Program-made: the position numbers and the translations under genes
Assembly (NCBI GenBank): GCA_964369525.1
Contig: CAYJEW010000029.1
Coordinates: 1 to 24,197, forward strand
Length of the DNA: 24,197 nt
Reading direction: 5' to 3'
DNA from: JAAYCI01 sp964369525
GTDB taxonomy: Bacteria > Bacillota > Clostridia > Oscillospirales > Ruminococcaceae
In this document: piece after piece, positions 1 through 7,530 of the stretch
Layout: every line of letters begins with the position of its first letter
How positions within the stretch are numbered: position 1 is the first letter of the stretch
The notes under the pieces: model-generated
Told to the model about the DNA's origin: nothing
Databases searched by the model: none
The model's input: only the letters and a program-made list of their open reading frames with translations

Positions 1-421
1 TAGCCGCAAGCTCGTGGCCGCCCAGCATTTGGGTAATGGCCAGCGTTTCGGTAGCGGCGGCGGCAAGCTCGCACAGTATTAGCAAAGGCAGTAGCGCCCC
101 GCCTTTTTTACTGCGGTAGCTGCCGTATACGCACGGTACCACAGCCGCCTGCAATAGGTTAAGCGGCGGCAGGCGTAAATAGGCCAAAAATAGCCCAATA
201 AATAGTAAAAAAAGTTTTAGCCGCTGTTTTTTTGCGGCATCTCCGCTCTCGGTAGTGCACAAAAAAAGCAACATAGCGCCCAAAAGCACAAAACTTGCGG
301 TTTGCAAAAGCTGTGCGGGCCCAAAGCCAAAAAGCATAAGTGCGCCGCCCACTACCCCCACAAGGCTGCCGGCAAGCCCCAGCGCAAAACATGTAGGTTT
401 TTTAATCTTTTTTATCGCCAA
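1..421 (-). CDS. Polytopic membrane protein, N-terminal part (3' end outside window)
   Basis: Reading the minus strand from a TTG at 419-421 gives an open frame of 140 codons that runs off the window edge. The TTG is preceded by AGGAGAG (about 427-433) at good spacing, which decides the start; no ATG lies near it. The protein opens with a short basic stretch (AIKKIKKP) followed by hydrophobic segments at roughly residues 9-33, 37-55, 68-82 and 105-125, separated by short basic loops, so it is an integral membrane protein with a cytoplasmic N terminus. I do not recognise a family motif and assign no function. A promoter of its own lies at 482-510. Its divergent neighbour is the dehydratase activase gene, but nothing ties the two together functionally. 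Confidence 0.6.
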   Translation of the reverse strand, partial: MAIKKIKKPTCFALGLAGSLVGVVGGALMLFGFGPAQLLQTASFVLLGAMLLFLCTTESGDAAKKQRLKLFLLFIGLFLAYLRLPPLNLLQAAVVPCVYGSYRSKKGGALLPLLILCELAAAATETLAITQMLGGHELAA

Positions 422-481
422 AGGCTCTCTCCTAAAATATAGCATATGCAGTTGTACGGTATAAGATATACAGTCACGGCG

Positions 482-510
482 AGTATAGCAAAAAAACGTA
501 GCATGTTCAA
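482..510 (-). promoter_or_regulatory. Sigma-A type promoter for the membrane protein gene
   Basis: On the minus strand TTGAAC (505-510) and TATACT (482-487) are separated by exactly 17 bases, giving a predicted leader of about 55 nt before the TTG start at 421. The rest of the divergent intergenic region (511-707) holds small inverted repeats, CCTTGGC...GCCAAGG around 524-554 and GGGGC-TTTTT-GCCCC around 553-569, but I could not identify a convincing plus-strand promoter for the activase gene. Confidence 0.55.
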
Positions 511-707
511 GTATAGCCAAAGCCTTGGCAGTACAGCAAGTGTTGGCCAAGGGGGGCTTTTTGCCCCTGCATAACGTGTGAAACATAGCCGTTTAGCGTG
601 CACATGGCGTCGCCTTGGCGCGGTGCGCGGCTGTACATTCGTCTTATTATATGATAATATATATTGCTTACATTAATTATTTACGCAACAACAGGAAGGT
701 TTTTTAC

Positions 708-3677
708 ATGAGATTAGGGCTGGATGTTGGCTCTACCACCATAAAATGCGTGGTATTAGACGACCAAAACCAGGTGGTACACCATAGCTACGAGCGCCAT
801 TTTTCACATATTGTGGAGAAGGCCTCAGAGCTTTTGGCAAACCTTGAAGAAAAATATGGCGAGGCCGAGTTTACCATGGCAATTTCGGGCTCGGCAGGCA
901 TGGGCTTTGCGCAGGCGTGCGAGGTGCCGTTTGTGCAGGAGGTGTTTGCCACCCGTATTGCGGCAGGCAGCCTTACGCCAAAGGCCGATGTAATTGTAGA
1001 GCTGGGCGGCGAAGACGCTAAAATTTTGTTTTTAACAAACGGCATAGAGGTGCGCATGAACGGCAGCTGCGCCGGCGGCACAGGCGCGTTTATAGACCAG
1101 ATGGCAACCCTGCTTAAAATAACCCCCACCGAGCTTAACGAAAAAGCAAAACAAAAAGAAAAGATATACACAATAGCCTCCCGCTGTGGCGTGTTTGCCA
1201 AAACCGACGTACAGCCGCTTTTAAACCAGGGTGCAAAGGTGGAGGACGTTTCGGCGTCTATCCTTTACTCGGTGGTAAACCAAACCATAGCCGGCCTTGC
1301 CCAGGGGCGCGCCATTGCAGGCAATGTGGTGTACCTTGGTGGGCCGCTCACGTTTATGAGCGAGCTTCGGGCCGCGTTTGACCATGTGCTGAAGGTAGAG
1401 GGTCAGCTGCCGCAGCAAAGCCTTTATTTTGTATCTATCGGTGCGGCGCTTTATGCTACCGAGGCGTTCACCCTTGGCAGTTTGCGCCGCCGCCTTGAAG
1501 AGGTTAGCGCAGGCGAAGCCGCTTTTAGCCACACAGCACCGCTTTTTAAAAACGAGGGCGAGTACGCCGAGTTTTTGCGGCGCCACGAGCGCGCAAGCAT
1601 ACCCGTGGCAAAGCTGGAGGGTTTTTCCGGCCGTGCCCACCTAGGCATAGACGCAGGCAGCACTACAGTAAAAACCGTGCTTATTAGCGAAGAGGGCGAG
1701 CTGCTAAACACAACCTACATGCCAAACAGCGGCAACCCCGTGCCGCTTGTAAAGCAGTCGATACTGGAGATGTATGCCGCCAGCCCAAACATGCAACTTG
1801 CAAGCTTAACCACTACAGGCTACGGCGAAGCGCTGTGCAAAGCGGCGTTTAACGCCGACTATAGCCTTGTGGAAACAATGGCCCACTTTAGAGCAGCAAA
1901 ACACTTTAACCCGAATGTGGATTTTATCATTGACATCGGCGGCCAAGACATGAAGTGCTTTAAAATAGAAGACGGTGCCATTAGCGATATATTTTTAAAC
2001 GAGGCGTGCTCGTCGGGTTGCGGCAGCTTTTTGCAAACATTTGCAGAGGCGCTGGGGCAGGACGTGCGAGAGTTTGCAAAGCTGGGGCTTTACGGCCACG
2101 CCCCGGTAGAGCTGGGTAGCCGCTGTACCGTGTTTATGAACTCCAGCGTAAAGCAGGCCCAAAAAGACGGCGCATCTATCGAAAATATTTCGGCAGGCCT
2201 TGCCATAAGCGTTGTAAAAAATGCGCTGTATAAGGTAATACGCGCCTCCAGCCCTGAAGAGCTTGGCCACAATGTTGTGGTGCAGGGCGGCACATTTTAT
2301 AACGACGCCGTACTGCGTGCGTTTGAAACCGAGATGGGCATGCAGGTTGTGCGGCCGTCTATTGCGGGGCTTATGGGTGCGTTTGGTGCGGCGCTGTACG
2401 GCCGTGCGCGCGCCGCAGGCAAAGGCGAAAGCACAGCGCTTAGCGCACAGCAGCTGCAAGAGCTAACCCACAGCGTTACCACCACAAACTGCGGCCTTTG
2501 CACCAACCACTGCATGCTAACCGTAAACTCCTTCTCGCAGGGCCGCCGCTACATTAGCGGCAACAGGTGCGACCGCCCGCTTACCAACCGCAGTGCCGAA
2601 AATCCGCTGGATATCTACGACTATAAAATTGAGCTGCTAGACGAATACGCCCCCGTTACCGCCCAGCAACACGCAGAGGCAGGCCGCCCGCAGCGTGGTA
2701 AGATAGGCATGCCTATGGTGCTAAACTTTTTCGAAACCTTCCCGTTTTGGCATACCTTCTTTACAAAGCTGGGCTTTGAGGTACACAAAAGCCCCCACTC
2801 CACCCGAAAGATGTATTTTTCAGGCCAAGGCACCATACCGTCCGACACGGTGTGCTACCCCGCAAAGCTGGCCCACGGCCATATAAAAGAGCTAAGCGAG
2901 ATGGACGGGATAGACACCATCTTCTACCCCTGCATGAGCTATAACATAGACGAGGGCATGAGCGACAACTGCTACAACTGCCCTGTTGTGGCCTACTACC
3001 CCGAGGTTATACAGGCCAGCTGTTCTGAGCTTAGCGGCAAAACATTTATCTACGATTATGTGGGAATCCACCGTGAAAAAGACTTCCAGAAAAAGATGTA
3101 TAAAATACTGGAAAAATACTTTAAAAATATCTCAAAAAGCGAGGTAAAAGCCGCAAGCGACGCTGCATATGCTGAGTATAATGTGCATTTAGAGCGTGTG
3201 CGCGCCAAAGGCGAGCAGATTATTACGCAGGCTCGCGCCGAGAGCAAGCCCATTATTGTGCTGGCAGGGCGGCCGTACCATGTGGATAATGAGGTTAACC
3301 ACGGCATAGATAGGCTTATTCTTTCGCAGGGGGCTGCAGTGGTTAGCGAAGACTGTGTGTCGCACCTGGGGCAAAAGCCGCCGGCAGGAGTGCTAAACCA
3401 GTGGACATACCACGCCCGCCTTTACGCCGCGGCGCACTACATAAACACCCAAACCGACATGAACCTTGTTCAGTTGGTAAGCTTTGGCTGTGGGCTAGAC
3501 GCTGTTACAACCGACGAGGTGCGAGAGATTTTGCACAAAGCGGGAAAGCTGTATACCCAAATTAAAATTGACGAAATTGCAAACCTTGGCGCGGTAAACA
3601 TTAGGCTGCGCAGCCTTTTTGCGGCGCTGGAGCCTGCAAACGAAGAGGCGCGCCAAAAAGAAAGGCAGGCAATATGA
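708..3677 (+). CDS. Acyl-CoA dehydratase activase, two tandem BcrAD/BadFG ATPase domains plus DUF2229-like region
   Basis: 989 residues from ATG 708, chosen because AGGAAGG at 693-699 lies 8 bases upstream and the product opens directly with the ATPase phosphate-1 motif GLDVGSTTIK; an in-frame ATG at 615 only adds an unlikely leader. Two ASKHA/BcrAD_BadFG domains follow. The first (about 1-270) has cysteines 121 (SCAGGTG) and 160 (SRCGVF); the second (about 310-580) has GIDAGSTTVK, DIGGQDMK, C434 (EACSSGCG) and C473 (SRCTVF). These correspond to the paired cysteines that hold the bridging [4Fe-4S] cluster in HgdC-type activators. A further CxxCxxxC cluster (C595, C598, C602) and C621 precede a DUF2229-like region. 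Known role of the family: ATP-driven one-electron reduction of 2-hydroxyacyl-CoA dehydratases. The true substrate is unknown. It overlaps the next gene by ATGA, so the two are co-translated. Confidence 0.9.
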   Translation: MRLGLDVGSTTIKCVVLDDQNQVVHHSYERHFSHIVEKASELLANLEEKYGEAEFTMAISGSAGMGFAQACEVPFVQEVFATRIAAGSLTPKADVIVELGGEDAKILFLTNGIEVRMNGSCAGGTGAFIDQMATLLKITPTELNEKAKQKEKIYTIASRCGVFAKTDVQPLLNQGAKVEDVSASILYSVVNQTIAGLAQGRAIAGNVVYLGGPLTFMSELRAAFDHVLKVEGQLPQQSLYFVSIGAALYATEAFTLGSLRRRLEEVSAGEAAFSHTAPLFKNEGEYAEFLRRHERASIPVAKLEGFSGRAHLGIDAGSTTVKTVLISEEGELLNTTYMPNSGNPVPLVKQSILEMYAASPNMQLASLTTTGYGEALCKAAFNADYSLVETMAHFRAAKHFNPNVDFIIDIGGQDMKCFKIEDGAISDIFLNEACSSGCGSFLQTFAEALGQDVREFAKLGLYGHAPVELGSRCTVFMNSSVKQAQKDGASIENISAGLAISVVKNALYKVIRASSPEELGHNVVVQGGTFYNDAVLRAFETEMGMQVVRPSIAGLMGAFGAALYGRARAAGKGESTALSAQQLQELTHSVTTTNCGLCTNHCMLTVNSFSQGRRYISGNRCDRPLTNRSAENPLDIYDYKIELLDEYAPVTAQQHAEAGRPQRGKIGMPMVLNFFETFPFWHTFFTKLGFEVHKSPHSTRKMYFSGQGTIPSDTVCYPAKLAHGHIKELSEMDGIDTIFYPCMSYNIDEGMSDNCYNCPVVAYYPEVIQASCSELSGKTFIYDYVGIHREKDFQKKMYKILEKYFKNISKSEVKAASDAAYAEYNVHLERVRAKGEQIITQARAESKPIIVLAGRPYHVDNEVNHGIDRLILSQGAAVVSEDCVSHLGQKPPAGVLNQWTYHARLYAAAHYINTQTDMNLVQLVSFGCGLDAVTTDEVREILHKAGKLYTQIKIDEIANLGAVNIRLRSLFAALEPANEEARQKERQAI

Positions 3678-4954
3678 GCGACAAATACAGCCAGATAGCC
3701 CTGCCGGAGCAGCATCCAAGGTTTACAATGGACATGAAGCAAACCCACAAAATTCTTATTCCGCAGATGGCGCCCATTCACTTTGAAATGATATCCGAGG
3801 TGTTCCGCCAAGACGGTTACAACACCGAAATTTTAGAAAACGGCGGCCCCGAGGTGGCGCACGAGGGGCTAAAGTATGTGCATAACGATACCTGCTACCC
3901 CGCACTGCTTGTAATAGGCCAGTTTATAGACGCGCTTAAAAGCGGCAAATACGACCTTGAGCACACAGCGCTGCTTATTACCCAAACGGGCGGTGGCTGC
4001 CGCGCGTCCAACTATATCCACCTACTGCGAAAAGCGCTGCTCAAAGCGGGGTTTGGCAGCGTGCCTGTGCTTAGCCTTAACTTTTCGGGGCTGGAAAAGG
4101 GCGCTAGCTTAAAATTTTCTATACCCATGGCGCGCAAGGCGCTGGCGGCGCTGCTTTACGGCGACGAGATGATGAGCCTTGTAAACCAAATTCGCCCATA
4201 CGAGCACACAAAAGGCGAAGCCGACGCGCTTGTGGCAAAATGGCAAAAGGACATAAACGCCCAGTTTGCGGCAGGCAGGGGCGTGTCCAAGCGAGACATG
4301 CAGCGCAACTTTGATGCAATTGCAGGTGAGTTTGCCGCCATACCGTTCACAAAAACGCCCAAGGTTAAGGTGGGGGTTGTGGGCGAGATATATGTAAAAT
4401 ATTCGCCGCTTGGCAACAGCGGGCTGGAAGAATTTTTGGCCTCGGAAGACTGCGAGGTTAACCTACCGGGGCTTATGGGCTTTGTGCAGTACTGCATTGA
4501 AAACACAGGCATAGACCACCTGCTGTATGGCGGTAGCAACCTTGTAAAAAATGTTTACGCCATGGTAATGAACTTTATTGTAACCCGCGAGCGCATGATG
4601 GTAGAGGCTATTGCTCGCCATAAAAACCTTCACCCGCCGGGCCTTTTTGAACACACGCGCGACCTAGCCGAGGGCATGATTGGCCTTGGGGCAAAGATGG
4701 GCGAGGGCTGGCTTTTAACCACCGAGATGGTAGAGCTTGTAAAAAGCGGCTACCCAAACATTGTTTGCGCCCAGCCGTTTGGCTGCCTGCCAAACCACAT
4801 TGTGGGCAAAGGCATGATATCCAAAATTCGTGCTAAGTACCCCGAGGCAAACATTACCCCTATCGACTACGACCCAAGCGCCAGCCGTGTAAACCAAGAA
4901 AACCGTATAAAGCTTATGATTGCGGTAGCGCGCGAGCAGCTGGCCACCGAATAA
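3674..4954 (+). CDS. 2-hydroxyacyl-CoA dehydratase (HgdB/BcrC-like) domain protein, partner of the activase
   Basis: 426 residues, starting at an ATG that overlaps the stop of the activase gene (ATGA). Segments such as HNDTCYPALLVIGQFIDAL and TQTGGGCRASNYIHLLRKAL carry conserved cysteines of the dehydratase-like family, and the C-terminal half has CAQPFGCLPNHIVGKG, also typical. In many Clostridia the equivalent of this protein is, as I recall, the C-terminal part of a single polypeptide of about 1,400 residues that begins with the two activase domains. Here the two parts total 1,415 residues but are separate ORFs in the same order. The pair probably forms one complex. These fused proteins are widespread in fermenters and their reaction is not established, so the dehydratase activity is inferred from the family only. 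Confidence 0.85.
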   Translation: MSDKYSQIALPEQHPRFTMDMKQTHKILIPQMAPIHFEMISEVFRQDGYNTEILENGGPEVAHEGLKYVHNDTCYPALLVIGQFIDALKSGKYDLEHTALLITQTGGGCRASNYIHLLRKALLKAGFGSVPVLSLNFSGLEKGASLKFSIPMARKALAALLYGDEMMSLVNQIRPYEHTKGEADALVAKWQKDINAQFAAGRGVSKRDMQRNFDAIAGEFAAIPFTKTPKVKVGVVGEIYVKYSPLGNSGLEEFLASEDCEVNLPGLMGFVQYCIENTGIDHLLYGGSNLVKNVYAMVMNFIVTRERMMVEAIARHKNLHPPGLFEHTRDLAEGMIGLGAKMGEGWLLTTEMVELVKSGYPNIVCAQPFGCLPNHIVGKGMISKIRAKYPEANITPIDYDPSASRVNQENRIKLMIAVAREQLATE

Positions 4955-5010
4955 AAAGCCTGCGGATAAATACCCAATAAATACTAAAAAATATATTTAA
5001 AAATAACATC

Positions 5011-5045
5011 AGTGCCGCCGCAGGATATGCGACGGCACTTTTTTA
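5011..5045 (+). terminator. Rho-independent terminator after the dehydratase pair
   Basis: AGTGCCGCCGC (5011-5021) pairs with GCGACGGCACT (5029-5039) with one C-A mismatch, a 7-base loop, then TTTTTT. It lies about 55 bases after the stop at 4954. The AT-rich remainder up to 5118 includes a 7-bp palindrome, ATTTAAT-AGTAT-ATTAAAT, near 5072-5090; the hairpin may also serve the converging regulator gene. Confidence 0.85.
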
Positions 5046-5118
5046 GTAAAATTTTTAGCATTTTATTATGTATTTAATAGTATATTAAATCATGTTTTAA
5101 AGCAGGCAAATTTAAGCC

Positions 5119-6537
5119 CTATAGGTGTAGTGCCAGCGCCTTTACGGCAGAGCTGGCGCTATCTGCCTCAAGGGCTCCGTAGCCAAGAACCAGTGCGTTG
5201 GCGGTGGATTGGGTTGCGGATTTTGGGTGGGTAAAATACTCGTTAAGCGCGTGTATAAGTATTCCGCTGCGTCGCAGCTTGTCTGCTAGTTGCAGAGCGT
5301 TTTGCCCGTGCAGGCGCAGTATGCAAAATAGGCCTGTGTGTAGGTTTTCTACGCTGTAGCTGCCGTGCGCAAGCTCGCTTTGCAAGGCGGCCATAAGAGC
5401 GTCGCGGCGCAGGCGATAGGCTGTGCGGCTGCGGTTTAAACTGCGGGCAAAATGCCCCTCGTCTAAAAATCGGGCCAGCGTATACTGCTCTGCACGGCCC
5501 ACCGTGCAGGCATAGTCGCCGTAGGCGGTCTTCCACTGCGCCAAAACCGCAGGCGGCAAAACAAGATAGGCCGCGCGAAGCCCCGGCGCAAGCGCGCGGG
5601 TAAACGTGCCGGAGTATACAACCCTGCCGCCCTCGTCCATGCCCTGAAGGCAGGGTATGGGCCGCCCGTTAAAGCGAAACTCGCTGTCGTGGTCGTCCTC
5701 CACAATAAGCCGTGAGCCGCCTGCGGCCCAGTTTAGCATCTCGCTACGGCGGTCGGCCGGCATAACAGCCCCCGTGGGGAACTGATGGCTTGGCGTAAGG
5801 TAAGCCACGCTTGCGCCGCTGCGCAAAAGTGCATCCGGCTTCATTCCAAAGCCGTCCAGCAAAACATTGCGGTGTTCTGCGCCCATGTTTTGCAATATGC
5901 GTGCTGTTTTTGGATAGCCGGGTTGCTCCAGCGCAAATACCTCGCTGTGTAAAAGGCGCACCAGCATTCCCACCAAAACCTCAAGCCCCGCCCCTACCAC
6001 CACCTGCTCGGCCGTGCATCGAGCACCACGGTATGCGCAAAGATATCGAGCAACGGCATCGCGTAGCGCGCCCTCGCCTGCGGCGTCGCCACGCACAAAC
6101 AAATCGGGCGTTGTGGCAAGCACCTCTCGCAGTAGCCGCCCCCAAGTTTTAAGCGGGAATAGCTCCGGCTCCAGCCCACCGCTGGAAAAAGAATACTGCC
6201 AGCCGCCCGATATCGGGCCTGCGGCAGGGGTGCGCAGGGTGGCGGCCTCTTTTGTTGCGGTAGGCCATAGGCTTTGCGGTAGTTGCTGGCCAAGCGCACG
6301 CACAACAAAGCCGCTGCGCGCCTTTGCGGTTACATACCCCTCGGCCGCCAGCATCTGATACGCCTCGTCTACCGTATTCACGCTAACGCCCAGCTGCGAG
6401 GCGGCGGTGCGTTTGCCGGGTAGCTTTTCGCCTGCTGCAATGCCTCCGCTGCGTATCTCGCTCACAAGATATTTGTATAGCTGAACGTATAACGCTTCGC
6501 GGCTCTCTTTACTTAAAAAAACGCCTATGTAGTCCAT
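5119..6537 (-). CDS. MocR/PdxR-family regulator (GntR HTH fused to aminotransferase fold) without the PLP lysine
   Basis: 472 residues from the ATG at 6537, supported by GAGGTG at 6541-6546; a GTG at 6543 is in frame but overlaps this site. The N terminus (about 10-78) is a GntR winged helix (LYVQLYKYLVSEIRSG, KLPGKRTAA, VSVNTVDEAYQML). A linker is followed by a fold-type I aminotransferase domain with YLTPSHQFPTG and EDDHDSEFRF, both typical of MocR proteins. The position that normally carries the PLP Schiff-base lysine (GTFSK in most members) reads GTFTR: residue 314 is Arg, codon CGC at 5596-5598. PLP therefore cannot bind as an internal aldimine by the usual residue. Family members regulate vitamin B6 synthesis or salvage, or other amino-compound pathways. 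The divergent ECF S-component gene is the likely target. Confidence 0.9.
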   Translation of the reverse strand: MDYIGVFLSKESREALYVQLYKYLVSEIRSGGIAAGEKLPGKRTAASQLGVSVNTVDEAYQMLAAEGYVTAKARSGFVVRALGQQLPQSLWPTATKEAATLRTPAAGPISGGWQYSFSSGGLEPELFPLKTWGRLLREVLATTPDLFVRGDAAGEGALRDAVARYLCAYRGARCTAEQVVVGAGLEVLVGMLVRLLHSEVFALEQPGYPKTARILQNMGAEHRNVLLDGFGMKPDALLRSGASVAYLTPSHQFPTGAVMPADRRSEMLNWAAGGSRLIVEDDHDSEFRFNGRPIPCLQGMDEGGRVVYSGTFTRALAPGLRAAYLVLPPAVLAQWKTAYGDYACTVGRAEQYTLARFLDEGHFARSLNRSRTAYRLRRDALMAALQSELAHGSYSVENLHTGLFCILRLHGQNALQLADKLRRSGILIHALNEYFTHPKSATQSTANALVLGYGALEADSASSAVKALALHL

Positions 6538-6573
6538 GCCCACCTCATCTGATACCTTAAAATATTTATTTTT

Positions 6574-6608
6574 TGGCCATTTAAAAGGTGCCAGTTAGAA
6601 TATATAAT
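6574..6608 (+). promoter_or_regulatory. Candidate promoter and operator of the ECF S-component gene
   Basis: TATAAT at 6603-6608 lies 17 bases after TTTAAA (6580-6585), a weak -35 that matches the consensus at four positions. The -35 sits inside an interrupted inverted repeat, TGGC (6574-6577) ... GCCA (6590-6593), a plausible site for the divergent MocR-type regulator. The operator assignment is inference from position. Confidence 0.4.
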
Positions 6609-6666
6609 TAGCATACAAACCAAGAAGGGTTTTGTCAATGAAGCTTGTGGAAAAAGGGGAGATAAT

Positions 6667-7260
6667 ATGCATAGCAGTAAAAAAATAGATATTAAAACCG
6701 TTGCGTTAATTGGTGTTTTGGCGGCGCTGGTGTTTGCGCTGTCTATGATAGAGTTGCGCATTCCTCTGCCCGGGGGCGACCAAACACGCATCCATTTTGG
6801 CAACATAATGTGCCTTACGGCAGGGGTGCTGTTTGGGCCTATGGTTGGTGGGCTGGCGGCAGGGCTTGGCTCTATGTTTTATGATTTTACAAACCCCGCT
6901 TATGCCCCCGAGTTTTGGATAACATTTATAACAAAGTTTGCAATGGGTGCTGTGGCAGGGCTTTTGGCGCATGGTGTGTTGCCGCGCTGGCGCATGGTGC
7001 CTAGGGTTTTGGTGGCGGGGCTTTGCGGGCAGTTCACCTACATTGTACTTTATGTAATAAAAACATTTATTATGCAGCACTATGTATACGGCAACCCTCT
7101 AGAGGCGGCGCTTGTGGTTGTGGCGGCAAAAGCAGGCGTTTCGGCCACAAACGGCATTATTGCGGTTGTGGGTTGTGTGGTGTTGGTGCCGCCGCTGTCG
7201 GCGGCGCTGGCCTCGGCGGGGCTTTTTCAAGGCAAAAAACCGATGGATGCAGGCACATAG
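6667..7260 (+). CDS. ECF transporter S component (group II, vitamin-type)
   Basis: 197 residues with about six hydrophobic segments. After a short basic N terminus comes VALIGVLAALVFALSMIEL, then PLPGGDQTRIHFGNIM, the membrane run LTAGVLFGPMVGGLAAGLGS, an acidic-aromatic loop (FYDFTNPAYAPEF) and further helices ending in a short polar tail. This pattern fits ECF_trnsprt-type S components, the substrate-binding membrane subunits that share one EcfA-EcfA'-EcfT energy module encoded elsewhere; no such module is in this window. The start is set by AGGGGAG about 5 bases upstream of the ATG. The substrate cannot be read from sequence. The divergent MocR/PdxR-like gene suggests pyridoxine or a related vitamin, by analogy with PdxU-type S components, but this is inference. 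Confidence 0.85.
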   Translation: MHSSKKIDIKTVALIGVLAALVFALSMIELRIPLPGGDQTRIHFGNIMCLTAGVLFGPMVGGLAAGLGSMFYDFTNPAYAPEFWITFITKFAMGAVAGLLAHGVLPRWRMVPRVLVAGLCGQFTYIVLYVIKTFIMQHYVYGNPLEAALVVVAAKAGVSATNGIIAVVGCVVLVPPLSAALASAGLFQGKKPMDAGT

Positions 7261-7328
7261 CTTAAAAGCTTGTGGTAGCACGGCCGCTTGAAGGGCGCAC
7301 CAGGCTAAAAAATAAAAACACCGCAAAC

Positions 7329-7345
7329 TACATATGTCATATGTA
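7329..7345. repeat. 17-bp perfect palindrome overlapping a TATAAT box
   Basis: TACATATG-T-CATATGTA, with TATAAT at 7344-7349 sharing its right edge. It lies about 70 bases past the ECF gene. No good -35 is present upstream, so it may be an operator or chance AT-rich symmetry. Confidence 0.5.
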
Positions 7346-7400
7346 TAATAAGCCGCCCAAAAAGGCGCTGTGCACAAAGCGGCGTGGCAATATTATCAGC

Positions 7401-7429
7401 AAATGCTCGGCCATGCAGGCCGAGCATTT
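7401..7429 (+). terminator. Strong 12-bp hairpin after the ECF gene, possible terminator
   Basis: AAATGCTCGGCC (7401-7412) and GGCCGAGCATTT (7418-7429) pair perfectly around the loop ATGCA. It is followed by CATATG rather than a T run, so termination would rely on the TTT at the stem base. It could equally be a protein site or part of a small RNA. A second inverted repeat, ATATGC-N8-GCATAT, lies directly after it at 7431-7450. Confidence 0.45.
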
Positions 7430-7451
7430 CATATGCCACATATAGCATATT

Positions 7452-7480
7452 TTGCCTTTTTTCGGCAGGTGCTGTATAAT
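7452..7480 (+). promoter_or_regulatory. Sigma-A type promoter of the SGNH hydrolase gene
   Basis: TTGCCT (7452-7457), 17-base spacer, TATAAT (7475-7480). The inverted repeat ATATGC/GCATAT at 7431-7450 abuts the -35 box. The transcript would begin near 7487 and meet the ribosome site AAGGAGG at 7514-7520. Confidence 0.65.
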
Positions 7481-7530
7481 AAATGAGTTGATTTTTAATA
7501 AGCGGCATTTCTTAAGGAGGCCTACTATAT

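Noticed and set aside
615..707. N-terminal extension of the activase to ATG 615
   Set aside because: No ribosome site; the ATG at 708 has AGGAAGG at the right distance and opens with the conserved ATPase motif.
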